Source: Sulfurovum sp. | GTDB taxonomy: Bacteria; Campylobacterota; Campylobacteria; Campylobacterales; Sulfurovaceae | Reading direction: 5' to 3' | Assembly (NCBI GenBank): GCA_026990595.1 | Contig: JALXCZ010000048.1 | Coordinates: 1-64,000 of the forward strand | Length of the DNA: 64,000 bases | Shown: piece by piece, positions 53,754 through 63,232 of the stretch | How the letters are laid out: each line of letters opens with the position of its first letter | How positions within the stretch are numbered: position 1 is the first letter of the stretch | Translations under genes and position numbers: made by a program | Notes under the pieces: model-generated | Seen by the model: the letters and a program-made list of their open reading frames with translations, nothing else | Database searches by the model: none | What the model was told of the DNA's origin: nothing

Positions 53754-55029
53754 AGTTGATGTACTGGAAGCACTGAAGCACTCCAATGTCTTTTTGACAG
53801 GTGGTGCAGGGGTAGGGAAAAGTTATATCACCAATGAAGTGATCCTGGAGTATCGTAAGCAGGGCAAACAGGTAGTATCGCTTGGCTCAACCGGAGTAAG
53901 TGCTGTGAACATTGGCGGTTTTACAGTACACAGCTTTTTTGTCTTTGGGATCGCTTCGAGTTTCGAGGAGTTGGCAGCTGGTGACAAGCGTGCGAAGAAA
54001 AGACTGGCTGACCTAAAAAAAGTACTCAAAGCCACAGATCTTATTATCATTGATGAGATAAGTATGATAAGCTCTGATCTGCTTGATATGATCGCTTACA
54101 GGCTCAATCATTACGGCTATCTTGGAAAATTGCTTTTTGTGGGAGATTTTTTTCAACTGCCGCCTGTGCAGAAACAAAACAGCAGAGCGGATGTCTTTGG
54201 AGAGAAACTCTACGCTTTTGAGAGTATGGCTTGGGAGCGGTTTGATCTTATGGTCATAGAACTGACCGAAATGAAGCGGACACAGGATGCTGAATTTACC
54301 CATATCCTCTCCAAAGTACGCAAAGGGGTGTGTGATGAAGAGGTTATCACCTATATGAGCAGACTCTGGAACAATGAAGCTTTGGAAAAAGACCCTACCT
54401 ACCTTTTTGGGCGTAATTTGGAAGTGGATCAGACCAATAGAGCCAAACTTAATGAGCTGGAGACTGAAGAGACCATCCTCTTTGCCAATATAGAAATGTT
54501 TGGAAATGTCCACGAGAAGAAACTTTCAGGCTGGAAAAACATGCTGCCTATTACGGAGCAGCTTACACTTAAAGAGGGGGTTCCTATCCTCTTTACCGTG
54601 AACAAATGGGGGAAGTTCGTCAATGGAGAGAGGGGTATACTTCGCAAGATAGAAGAAGATCATCTTATCGTAGAGAAAGAAGAGGAGTATGTACGTGTGG
54701 AAAGACATGATTTTGACCTGCTTGATATGCACGTAAAAGAAGATGGTACCATTGAGAGTATCTCTTTGGCAACACTCTCCCAGTTCCCTTTAAAACTAGC
54801 CTATGCTGTGACCATACACAAAAGCCAGGGCATGAGCATAGATAATCTGGTCTGCAATGTGGACAATATTTTTGCCTCCAGCCAGTTTTACGTAGCCATT
54901 TCCCGTGCGATAGACCCAAAACGGCTCAAAATAGACTTTAACCGAGGTGATCTGACTCAGTATCTACGCAGGGTGATACATGTAGATAAGAGGGTTGTTG
55001 GGTATTATGACGAGACCAAAAGCTGTTAA
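53737..55029 (+). CDS. PIF1/RecD-like DNA helicase
   Basis: 430 residues, GTG start at 53737. Walker A GGAGVGKSYI, Walker B IIDEISMIS, and the late superfamily-1 motifs VTIHKSQGMSID and YVAISRAID. Matches PIF1-type 5'-3' helicases. No N-terminal exonuclease domain. Convergent with the pseudo-hybrid kinase, overlapping it by 4 bp. Confidence 0.88.
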   Translation: MVLADRVDVLEALKHSNVFLTGGAGVGKSYITNEVILEYRKQGKQVVSLGSTGVSAVNIGGFTVHSFFVFGIASSFEELAAGDKRAKKRLADLKKVLKATDLIIIDEISMISSDLLDMIAYRLNHYGYLGKLLFVGDFFQLPPVQKQNSRADVFGEKLYAFESMAWERFDLMVIELTEMKRTQDAEFTHILSKVRKGVCDEEVITYMSRLWNNEALEKDPTYLFGRNLEVDQTNRAKLNELETEETILFANIEMFGNVHEKKLSGWKNMLPITEQLTLKEGVPILFTVNKWGKFVNGERGILRKIEEDHLIVEKEEEYVRVERHDFDLLDMHVKEDGTIESISLATLSQFPLKLAYAVTIHKSQGMSIDNLVCNVDNIFASSQFYVAISRAIDPKRLKIDFNRGDLTQYLRRVIHVDKRVVGYYDETKSC

Positions 55030-57032
55030 AACGCCTTAACACTCTTTAAATAAAGCTCAATATTGCGTTTTGTCTTCAGCCACTCTTCCCGGTAAAGTAC
55101 AATGTATGTCTTTAACAACTCCTCTTCTTTGTTTTGGATAAGGATGATCATCTCATTGAGTATATTGTTCAGACTGACTGCACCGATATGTGCACTATCC
55201 TTTGCTGTGCTGACACAATACTCATAAAGAGCATTGAATTCTTTTTTAATGATCATCTCTTTTACCGTCTCGTCGGTATGTTTGAGCATGACCAGTGTTT
55301 CTCTCAGAACATCTCTGTAGCTCAGTACATTCTGTGCGGAGGCAATGCCTTTGTCAATATCCAGAATATTTTTGTCTTCAGTGAAATGTACAGTCTGTAT
55401 ATCGGCATCATCTGCCGTTTCTGTATTGTTATGATTTAAAAACATTTTAAATGCACTATAGAGCTGTCCTATCTTAAAAGGTTTTGTCAGGTGGGCATCT
55501 GCACCCGCAAGATACATCTTTTCTATCTCATCCCGAAGATCCAAGGCGCTGATAACAACGATAGGCAGAGAAGCAAACAGATCATTCTCACGGATCTTCT
55601 TTGTTGCCTGATAACCGTCCATGATCGGCATATTGATATCCATGAGTACCATATCGATAGTGTTATCTTTCTCAAGGTAGTTCAATGCTTCAAGTCCGTG
55701 ATTGGCAACAGTTAATTTAATTTTGGATATTTCAAGAACACTTTGCAGGATCTTCTGGTTTATTTTGTTGTCTTCTACCACGAGAACATGTGTGTTGTCA
55801 AAATCCTGAAAATCTTCCCGTGTAATATTGGCTGTCTCTTCAATAAATACGATCTCACCGCTTCTCTTAGGTTGTATCTCCTGAGCAGTGTCACCTTCAT
55901 CTATGACAAAATGTTCATTGGGCTGAAGCACATACATTTCATAAAGAAGTTCATGAACCATCCCCTGGGTTAAGGGTTTATAGAGACATTTATCTATGAA
56001 TGTATGGGGTTTGGTACGTCTGTTTGGCTGGTTGGTAAGGGTTTCAAGAGAGATCAGCTTTACTTTTTTGTTTGCTTTGATCTCTTCCAAATGCCGTATT
56101 AGCACAGGGGTAAGTCTTCTTACATCTAAAATGATCATATCATACGTATCAAAATCCTGTATTTCTGAGAGTTGCTTATACTGTTTTACAATGATTGCCA
56201 AGCCGAAATATTTGAACATATCACTGATGATATTTTTTGTATAGAGGTTATCTTCGATCAGTAGGATTTTTTTGCCTGTGACAGTCTGAGGAAGAGAATA
56301 ATATGCTTCCTGATAGAATTCATTATGGAGAAAAGGCAGCGTAATACGATAGAGGGTACCCATCTGTTCTCTATTCTCAACAAAGAGTTCTCCCTGCATC
56401 TGTTCAACCAGCTTTTGGGTTTCAGGGAAATCCAATGTATCATGATCTACAGAAGCTGTTGTACTGAGTATCTCAATGATAAGCTTTTCTGTCTCTTCCT
56501 GTCCTTTTTTTCGGAATTTTACAAGTACATTACATGCATCCGGACATGTCAATGCATGCGAAAGAAGGTTATAGAGGACTTGTTGGAGAACCAAAGAGTC
56601 ACCGACCAGTTCAATGGGGACATTGTAGTCAATATCATAAATAAACTCAATATGGTTTTTTTCAATAGCCGGCAGAACAAGTTTATGGATCTCATCCAAA
56701 AGATCCTGTACTCTGAAGATCCTGTTACGTATTTCATTGTGTTCTGTATTTGTTTTGAGAAAATCGATCAGTTCTTTGGCATCAACCTCTGCTTCTTGAT
56801 CTCTATCGGGCAGAGTTGCTTCAGAAGTATGATCTACTTCCAAATGAGAATGCTTCTCTTTTTGAGATCGGTAGAATGAGACTGCTTTATAAAGTAAAAA
56901 TATGAGGATCAGAAAGAAAAAAAGAAAGAAAAAGGAGATACTGCCAGGATCTGAAGGATCATCAAAACTTTGAGCAGGCAGCAGGCTTGAAAAAAGTATG
57001 CCAAAGAGAAAATAATGGAGTGATTTATACAT
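55026..57032 (-). CDS. Degenerate hybrid sensor kinase with two receiver domains
   Basis: 668 residues. Signal peptide or first helix, a transmembrane helix at about 35-50, then a shortened HisKA/HATPase-like region. The phosphoacceptor HE motif of HisKA is replaced (EHNEIRNRIFRVQDLL) and the DxGxG ATP boxes are missing, although QQVLYNLLSHAL persists. REC1 (ILLIEDN...MIILDVR) is divergent; REC2 (HVLVVEDNKINQ...MVLMDINMPIMDG) is canonical. The C-terminal Hpt-like domain lacks an obvious phospho-His (STAKDSAHIGA). Likely a pseudokinase scaffold or phosphate sink. Confidence 0.75.
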   Translation of the reverse strand: MYKSLHYFLFGILFSSLLPAQSFDDPSDPGSISFFFLFFFLILIFLLYKAVSFYRSQKEKHSHLEVDHTSEATLPDRDQEAEVDAKELIDFLKTNTEHNEIRNRIFRVQDLLDEIHKLVLPAIEKNHIEFIYDIDYNVPIELVGDSLVLQQVLYNLLSHALTCPDACNVLVKFRKKGQEETEKLIIEILSTTASVDHDTLDFPETQKLVEQMQGELFVENREQMGTLYRITLPFLHNEFYQEAYYSLPQTVTGKKILLIEDNLYTKNIISDMFKYFGLAIIVKQYKQLSEIQDFDTYDMIILDVRRLTPVLIRHLEEIKANKKVKLISLETLTNQPNRRTKPHTFIDKCLYKPLTQGMVHELLYEMYVLQPNEHFVIDEGDTAQEIQPKRSGEIVFIEETANITREDFQDFDNTHVLVVEDNKINQKILQSVLEISKIKLTVANHGLEALNYLEKDNTIDMVLMDINMPIMDGYQATKKIRENDLFASLPIVVISALDLRDEIEKMYLAGADAHLTKPFKIGQLYSAFKMFLNHNNTETADDADIQTVHFTEDKNILDIDKGIASAQNVLSYRDVLRETLVMLKHTDETVKEMIIKKEFNALYEYCVSTAKDSAHIGAVSLNNILNEMIILIQNKEEELLKTYIVLYREEWLKTKRNIELYLKSVKAF

Positions 57033-57107
57033 GTGCTCTCTCCATTACAGAATTATATAATCTAAAATATATCATTTTTTTCATAAATCATACTCACTTT
57101 GCATTAC

Positions 57108-57806
57108 CTATGTATTACCCAATGTGGTTTTTGTCAGGATCTTTATCTGACTGACCGGTTCAATATGTAATATATTTTCCTGAATGATGACAATATCTCC
57201 ATCAAGTTCAATAAGGTTATGTCCGTTTTTGAGATCGATCTGCATCTTCTTGACTTCTCCGTAAAAACTGCCAAATTTTTTGATCATACCCAGCGGTGTG
57301 AAAATGAAAAACTTTCTTTTGCTTATCAGCATGAAAGGTGTCATAACAAGATGCACAGGAAGGAGAAAGAGCAGAGCCAGTATATATTTGGTTATACCTT
57401 TCTCCAACAGTCCGAAACGCAGCGTCTCAGAGAGAAATATATGATGCAGGTCACCCATGTTTCCGGCTGAAAAAAGAAATATATCATCATTCAGTCTGTA
57501 GATAGATTGGGATCGTGTAGGGGGTACTTCGCCTTTGGCAAGCTGATTCAATACCTCTTCCAATGCAGGTACCTGATGTACTTTGGCCACTACGTTGAAA
57601 GAACCTGTAGGATTCAGAATGAATATTGGAAGTGCATCCAGCTTATGCAAATGTATCAAAACCCTTCTGATGGTACCGTCACCTCCATGAATGATGATAT
57701 AGTCATACACTTCAATATTTGTATGGCTGTCAAGCATGGACTCTTCTATGGAAGTGATATCCAGTTTGTCATGATACACTGTTTTGCCGATAGATAGAAT
57801 ACGCAT
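57108..57806 (-). CDS. Diacylglycerol kinase-like lipid kinase
   Basis: 232 residues. The DAGK catalytic motif IIHGGDGTIRRVL (near 40-50) and a second NPTGSFNVVAK are present; a C-terminal lobe is short. Members phosphorylate diacylglycerol or related lipids. Divergent from pqiA1, next to a lipid transport operon, which would fit lipid metabolism. Confidence 0.82.
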   Translation of the reverse strand: MRILSIGKTVYHDKLDITSIEESMLDSHTNIEVYDYIIIHGGDGTIRRVLIHLHKLDALPIFILNPTGSFNVVAKVHQVPALEEVLNQLAKGEVPPTRSQSIYRLNDDIFLFSAGNMGDLHHIFLSETLRFGLLEKGITKYILALLFLLPVHLVMTPFMLISKRKFFIFTPLGMIKKFGSFYGEVKKMQIDLKNGHNLIELDGDIVIIQENILHIEPVSQIKILTKTTLGNT

Positions 57807-57850
57807 GATAGTCCTTATAATTATCAGATGGTTCAGCTATAATTATATCC

Positions 57851-58495
57851 ATGAAACTTGAAAATGAAGATGCGTTAGATGATCTGGTCATCTGCCATAA
57901 GTGTCATACGCTCCATAAAGAGATCACTATACAGGACGGTTCTAAGGCATGCTGCCGGGAATGCAAGACTGTGCTTTACAGATATGATAGTAAACTTGCA
58001 GAACACGGTTTGGCATTGAGTATTGCAGCATTGATCTTTTTTGCATTGGCAAATTTCTTCCCTCTGGTCAAGATAGAAATACTGGGACATGAACAGTTCA
58101 TTACGATACCCAAGACCTTTGTGAGTCTTTTTGATAACGGATTTTATATTGTAGGATTACTGTGTGCATTTCTGATCTTTATTTTTCCCTTGATGACATT
58201 TTTTATCTATATATTTCTTTTTTTACTTTTAAAACTGAAAACAGGAGAGAAGTTGAGTAAGGAGCTGTTGATACTGCTTTCACATATCACTCCATGGAGC
58301 ATGAGTGATATTTTTCTTATCAGTATACTGGTGGCACTGGTAAAGCTTATAGGATATGCTCAGATACATATGGGGATCGCTTTTTGGGCATTAATCTTAT
58401 TTGTACTGTTCGATCTTTATATAACAAAAACAATACACATTTCTGAAATATGGATGCTGAGAAAAAGAATATTTTTAGAAGAGAAGTGTCAATGA
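57851..58495 (+). CDS. Paraquat-inducible protein A-like, first half
   Basis: 214 residues. N-terminal zinc ribbon CHKCHTLHKE ... CCRECKTVL, then about four transmembrane helices. PqiA/LetA proteins occur as two-domain fusions in E. coli; here the halves are separate genes with this one first. It forms the inner-membrane part of the MCE transport system and overlaps the next gene by 4 bp. Confidence 0.88.
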   Translation: MKLENEDALDDLVICHKCHTLHKEITIQDGSKACCRECKTVLYRYDSKLAEHGLALSIAALIFFALANFFPLVKIEILGHEQFITIPKTFVSLFDNGFYIVGLLCAFLIFIFPLMTFFIYIFLFLLLKLKTGEKLSKELLILLSHITPWSMSDIFLISILVALVKLIGYAQIHMGIAFWALILFVLFDLYITKTIHISEIWMLRKRIFLEEKCQ

Positions 58496-59091
58496 TAGAA
58501 GTCAAAGAAGATGAACTGCTGCGCTGCCCTGTCTGTGAAGCAGTGAATATAGACAAGGGCAAAGAGAATGTATGTCGCAGATGCGGATCACATATTTACA
58601 AGCACCGGACGTTTCAAACAGAGAAGAGTTGGGCATATCTTATCACAGCGATCATTGCCTATATTCCAGCCAATCTTTATCCGATGCTTATTACCAAAAA
58701 ATTTGGAGCAACCCAGGGCAGTACGATACTTGGCGGTGTGATCATGCTGTGGGAACACGGATCCTACCCTATAGCGGCGATCATCTTTTTTGCATCTATC
58801 GTTATACCGGTGTTAAAATTCCTTATCTTGTTTTATTTGTTAATTAGTGTAAAATACCCTATAGGAAAAGACAGGAAAGTCAATAAACATAAACTTTACT
58901 ATATGACAGAAGTGGCAGGTCCGTGGTCAATGATAGATGTTTTTGTTGTGGCTATATTGGCAGCATTGATACATTTGGCAAATATCGAGATTGTTGCAGG
59001 TACGGCAGCCACTGCTTTTGCCCTCTCGGTCTTTTTTACACTGTTGGCGGCACATGCCTTTGATACACGACTCATAAAGGAAAACAGATAA
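58492..59091 (+). CDS. Paraquat-inducible protein A-like, second half
   Basis: ATG at 58492 (ATGA overlap with the previous stop) gives 199 residues; the track start at 58450 lies upstream within the previous gene. Zinc ribbon CPVCEAVNIDKG ... CRRCGSHIY followed by about four helices with PWSMIDVFVVAIL. Pairs with the first half; 1 bp separates it from pqiB. Confidence 0.88.
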   Translation: MIEVKEDELLRCPVCEAVNIDKGKENVCRRCGSHIYKHRTFQTEKSWAYLITAIIAYIPANLYPMLITKKFGATQGSTILGGVIMLWEHGSYPIAAIIFFASIVIPVLKFLILFYLLISVKYPIGKDRKVNKHKLYYMTEVAGPWSMIDVFVVAILAALIHLANIEIVAGTAATAFALSVFFTLLAAHAFDTRLIKENR

Positions 59092-59092
59092 G

Positions 59093-60733
59093 ATGTCTCA
59101 AGAAATACCGGAAATAGAAGAATCAACCAAATTTAATTTTATTACTTCTATATGGATCGTTCCGTTCATTGCACTGCTTATCGCAGGATGGCTGGCATAT
59201 CAATATTACTCTGAGTTAGGACCCCAGATCAGGATCACTTTTCCCAAGAATGAAGGACTGCAGGCAGGTCAAAGTCATATTAAATACAGAGATGTACCCA
59301 TTGGTGTGATCAATAAAATCGAGTTGCAGGAAGATGGTGAAGGGGTTGTTGTTGTTGCACGGATGGACAGGAGCGTCACCCCCTATCTGAATGAAAACAG
59401 TAAATTCTGGATAGTCAAACCAGAAGTCGGTGTTTCAGGGATCAGTGGACTGGATACCCTTATCTCAGGTACTTACATCAACATGTTTGCACAAAAGAAC
59501 GGTAACTATAAAGAGAATTTTGCAGGACTGGATCATGCCTACCGTAATATCGGTGGAGGTGAGTATTTTGTACTCAATACCCCAAGAGGTGACAGTTCAG
59601 TGAAAGTGGGTACCCCTATCTACTTGAAAAATGTAAAGGTCGGACAGGTTGAATATGTCGTATTGGCACTGGATGATGCCTCTGTGGATGTTATTGTGTT
59701 TATTGATAAACGCTATGTACCCTACATTCATACTGATTCAAAGTTCTGGGTGAGGAGTACCTTGGATGCAGGATTGCAAAACGGTAATCTTGATATTACC
59801 GTAGCACCGGTAACAGACTTGATCCAGGGTGCCATTGAATTTTCAACGACAGGAAAAGAGAGTAACCGCACTGTTCCCAACAGTTTTGTTTTTGAACTCT
59901 ATAAAAATAAAAATATCATCGAAGGGAAAAAAGTAGGGTATGGGGGAAAATATATCAAAACATTCATATTGCATACAGAGGGTTCCCTTGCCAAACTCAA
60001 AGAGAATGCAGCAGTACGGTATGAGGGATTTGAGGTAGGAAAAGTGAAAAAGATCTCACTCTCTTATGAAAGATCTACCCATAAAATGAGAGGTAAAGTA
60101 GTAGTTGATATAGATACCTCTGTGTTTAAAGACAAAAATGACACACAGCACACAGGAGAGGAGAATCTCTATCAGGCAGTCAAAGAGGGACTGCGTGCAC
60201 AGATAGTACCGACAGATATTATTACCGGTATGCTCTATGTGGATCTTGTGTTTGACCGTAATGATACTAGCAGAGTGATCACCAAAGAGGGCAGGTATGC
60301 ATCTTTGCCAACGGTGGGGTACAGTTCCGGAAACATCATGGCAAGTGCAACGAAAATACTGGACAAGATCAACAGGCTTCCTCTTGAAAAGCTTTTGGCA
60401 TCACTGAACAAAGTAGTCGATGAGAGTGCCAAACCTGTAGCAAATGCCAATGCTGTACTGCTTGATCTGAAGAGAAGTGTGGAGAATATCAATAAAATGA
60501 CAAACAAGAGATCGTTTGCAGCTATGCCTGATGAGGTGAACAGAATGTTAAAAGAGTTGACCAGAACACTTCAGACAACCAAAAAAGTAGTCAAAGGGTA
60601 TGACAGTAATTCACTGATCACCAAGCAGCTTTCACAGACACTCAAGATCGTTACTGAGACATCCAAAGAGATGCAGCAGTTTCTGGAAATGTTAAACCGT
60701 AAACCAAACTCACTCATATTTGGAGATCACTAA
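59093..60733 (+). CDS. PqiB-type multi-MCE lipid transport protein
   Basis: 546 residues. Single N-terminal anchor (IWIVPFIALLIAGWLAYQYY), three MCE domains (starts near 40, 160 and 290, with YRDVPIGVINKIEL, YLKNVKVGQVEYVV and YEGFEVGKVKKISL) and a C-terminal coiled coil. This is the PqiB/LetB-like needle that spans the periplasm. The operon is separate from the Mla set at 31951-35363. Confidence 0.92.
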   Translation: MSQEIPEIEESTKFNFITSIWIVPFIALLIAGWLAYQYYSELGPQIRITFPKNEGLQAGQSHIKYRDVPIGVINKIELQEDGEGVVVVARMDRSVTPYLNENSKFWIVKPEVGVSGISGLDTLISGTYINMFAQKNGNYKENFAGLDHAYRNIGGGEYFVLNTPRGDSSVKVGTPIYLKNVKVGQVEYVVLALDDASVDVIVFIDKRYVPYIHTDSKFWVRSTLDAGLQNGNLDITVAPVTDLIQGAIEFSTTGKESNRTVPNSFVFELYKNKNIIEGKKVGYGGKYIKTFILHTEGSLAKLKENAAVRYEGFEVGKVKKISLSYERSTHKMRGKVVVDIDTSVFKDKNDTQHTGEENLYQAVKEGLRAQIVPTDIITGMLYVDLVFDRNDTSRVITKEGRYASLPTVGYSSGNIMASATKILDKINRLPLEKLLASLNKVVDESAKPVANANAVLLDLKRSVENINKMTNKRSFAAMPDEVNRMLKELTRTLQTTKKVVKGYDSNSLITKQLSQTLKIVTETSKEMQQFLEMLNRKPNSLIFGDH

Positions 60734-61293
60734 TGTTAAAAAAATCATGGCTTTTACCTCTATTGCTCATTTTAGGTGGTTGTGTGTCAAGTAACAACTA
60801 TTATGTACTGTCTACAGCTTCACAACCTCTGCATCATTATGCACAAAAACATAGAGTGATCGGTGTAGAGAAGGTTATTGTCCCCAAGTATCTTTTCAAA
60901 CGTGAAATTGCCGTTGCCAAGACTTCAAGTCAGATCACTTTTTTAGACGGTGCAGTATGGGCAGAAGACTTGGATGCCGGGTTGACACAAAGACTTATAG
61001 GGTTTTTGCAAAAAAAGTTCAATCAGCCTAATGTCTATGCCTATCCATGGGGTGTAGAAAGACAGCCTACAGTAAAAGTAAAAGTACAGATCACTCGTTT
61101 CATCGCTCAGGGGGAGAGGGTCTATCTTGATGCCAACTGGGAAGTGGAGAATATACGTACCCATAAACGTAAAGCAAGACTCTTTAGTACAACAGTACCA
61201 ACAAAACGAGATGCCTCAAACATTGTATCTGCGATGGATAGTGCATTTGGCAGATTGGAAAAGGATATTGCAGAAGGGATCAAGGATTTTTGA
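60733..61293 (+). CDS. PqiC-like auxiliary lipoprotein
   Basis: 186 residues with a lipobox (LILGGCVSS). ABC_trans_aux pattern NYYVLSTASQPL and RVIGVEKVIVPKYL. Outer-membrane lipoprotein partner of PqiB. Stop codon lies inside the hairpin at 61274-61299. Confidence 0.88.
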   Translation: MLKKSWLLPLLLILGGCVSSNNYYVLSTASQPLHHYAQKHRVIGVEKVIVPKYLFKREIAVAKTSSQITFLDGAVWAEDLDAGLTQRLIGFLQKKFNQPNVYAYPWGVERQPTVKVKVQITRFIAQGERVYLDANWEVENIRTHKRKARLFSTTVPTKRDASNIVSAMDSAFGRLEKDIAEGIKDF

Positions 61294-61299
61294 TCCCTT
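61274..61299 (+). terminator. pqiC terminator hairpin
   Basis: Perfect 9-bp stem AAGGGATCA / TGATCCCTT with an 8-nt loop, overlapping the pqiC stop. A T8 run occurs only 14 bp further on. It sits just before the TetR-operon promoter. Confidence 0.55.
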
Positions 61300-61300
61300 C

Positions 61301-61351
61301 TTGACGGGTAAGTTTTTTTTTGCTATACTTTAATTGACTGACGGTCGGTCA
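61301..61351 (+). promoter_or_regulatory. Promoter and TetR-type operator of the efflux operon
   Basis: TTGACG (61301-61306), 17-bp spacer, TATACT (61324-61329), then a palindrome TGACTGACGGTCGGTCA (61335-61351) over the start region. The palindrome is the type bound by TetR-family dimers, so the regulator encoded just downstream probably represses its own operon. Confidence 0.75.
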
Positions 61352-61382
61352 TTTAATAGAACCTCTAGTTGAAAGGGAGAAT

Positions 61383-61982
61383 ATGGCGATTATTGTAGAT
61401 AAGACGCAAAAGAAAAGAGATATCGCGCTAGCCTGTAAAGATCTTATTATCAAAGGTGGAATGCAGGAACCGACTATCTCCAAAATAGCCCAAACAGCAG
61501 GGATAGGTAAAGGTACTTTTTATGAGTATTTTAAAAGTAAAGATGAGCTTCTTTTTGAGTTGGTGAGTATTTTAATGCGTGAGCATAATATCAAGATAGA
61601 AAAGCAACTTGAAAATGCAGAAAATACCAAAGAGAAGATCAAAATATTTTCCGGATTTTTTTATGACAAAGAGAGTGCTGATCTTAGAGTATTATATAAG
61701 ATGTTTACAGGTATATCTCTCTTACATTCACACAAAGAGATGATGGCATTTCAAACAGAATGTTTTGATGCTTATTATCTCTGGTTTGAAAAACTGATAG
61801 AAGAGGGTGTTAAAAATAATGAAATTGCTCCGGAGGCAACAAAAATGGCCAAAGGGATCTTCGCTACGGCGAAGGGGATGTTTATTGCATCTGAGACAAC
61901 ACACAGTATAGTAGATCTAAAAGAGGAGTTAAATAAGTATATCAACACGCTTTTTGAACTTCTCTCTGTAAAAGGACAATAA
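61383..61982 (+). CDS. TetR-family transcriptional regulator
   Basis: 199 residues. N-terminal TetR helix-turn-helix (PTISKIAQTAGIGKGTFYEYFKSKDEL) and a helical ligand domain. First gene of a tetR-tolC-mfp-rnd operon; the TolC start overlaps by TAATG. Likely a local repressor responding to efflux substrates. Confidence 0.9.
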   Translation: MAIIVDKTQKKRDIALACKDLIIKGGMQEPTISKIAQTAGIGKGTFYEYFKSKDELLFELVSILMREHNIKIEKQLENAENTKEKIKIFSGFFYDKESADLRVLYKMFTGISLLHSHKEMMAFQTECFDAYYLWFEKLIEEGVKNNEIAPEATKMAKGIFATAKGMFIASETTHSIVDLKEELNKYINTLFELLSVKGQ

Positions 61983-63232
61983 TGAGAAGAATAGTATTTG
62001 TTTTTTTTGTGCCGTTTTTTCTTTTTGCACAAAGTTACAGTTTAAAAACATTGATTATCCATGCCCAAAAAAACAATGGGTTAATGAAAGAGAAAGTACT
62101 TAATATACAATCAAAACAAAAAGAGATAGAAGCAGTAAAGAGCGCTTATTGGCCGACGGTTGATGTTGGCGCTGATTATAGTTTTCAGTCCCCTAAGTAT
62201 GTGGTAAGTCCAGGCAGGACAGGCAATGTATTTATTTCTGCAAAGTTGAATCTTTATGATGGTGGCAGGAAAGAAGCTGTTTTACGTGGCAAAGGGTTTG
62301 AGCATGAAGCTTCACTGTTTGAAAAAACTGCTTTTGAAAAGAGTATGACACTGCGGATCGTACGTTACTATTATGCTGCTAAGCAATACGCTGCTACACT
62401 GAAGGCTTTAAAGGTACGTTCCAAAGAACTTAAAGCACAAATAGTACGTATTAGGAAATTTAAACTGACAGGATTGGCAACACAGGAAGAAGTCGACAAG
62501 CTTCAGTCAGCCTATGACAATAACCAATATATGATTGAAAATACAACATTGGCTGTTGAAACCAGTGAAGAGAATCTTAAGCTGATCAGTGGACTCTCAG
62601 CCAAATATTTGAGACGTAATTATTTTATGGAGCCCGGAAACGTACATTTTGAATGGTTTGAAAATATCAAGATACTTCAGGCAAATGCCCATACCATAGA
62701 TGAAAATGCAAAAGCGATAGATGCGGGCTATTTACCACAGGTTAATTTGTCCGATACATATCACAGATCACATTTTAATGATCTGGTCTCTATACCGGGT
62801 GTCGGAGCTGATAGCTTTTTGATGAATCATCAGAACAAAGTAGAAATTTCTATTAATATGCGTATTTTTGATCATGGAAAAATGGCTAAAGAGAGTGAAG
62901 CAGTGAAATACAGGAGATTGGCGCTGCTTTCACGGATAGCTCAGGCAAAGAAAGAACAGAAGATGAACTTTAAATTGGCAAAAAAAGGTTTGAGTACAAC
63001 AAAAGAGAAGATTAAAAGTGCCAAATCTGCACTCAAAGCAGCCACAAGCACTTATAAAGTTTTGAAGCAGAAATTTGAAGCAGGATTGGTCGATGATATT
63101 GCCTATCTTGATGCTTTGACACAGATGACACTTGCCAAAGCAAGCTATAAAGAGACAGTATATGACTATGAAGTGAAGAAGTCGATCTATTACTATTATG
63201 CAGGGAAAGATCCCAAGGAGTTTATCAAATGA
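61982..63232 (+). CDS. TolC-family outer-membrane efflux protein
   Basis: 416 residues, signal peptide (IVFVFFVPFFLFAQSYSLKT). Two OEP repeats of long helices and short strands (IVRYYYAAKQYAATLKALKV; AALKAATSTYKVLKQKFEAGLVDDI). Outer-membrane duct of the efflux pump; overlaps the adaptor gene by 4 bp. Confidence 0.9.
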   Translation: MRRIVFVFFVPFFLFAQSYSLKTLIIHAQKNNGLMKEKVLNIQSKQKEIEAVKSAYWPTVDVGADYSFQSPKYVVSPGRTGNVFISAKLNLYDGGRKEAVLRGKGFEHEASLFEKTAFEKSMTLRIVRYYYAAKQYAATLKALKVRSKELKAQIVRIRKFKLTGLATQEEVDKLQSAYDNNQYMIENTTLAVETSEENLKLISGLSAKYLRRNYFMEPGNVHFEWFENIKILQANAHTIDENAKAIDAGYLPQVNLSDTYHRSHFNDLVSIPGVGADSFLMNHQNKVEISINMRIFDHGKMAKESEAVKYRRLALLSRIAQAKKEQKMNFKLAKKGLSTTKEKIKSAKSALKAATSTYKVLKQKFEAGLVDDIAYLDALTQMTLAKASYKETVYDYEVKKSIYYYYAGKDPKEFIK

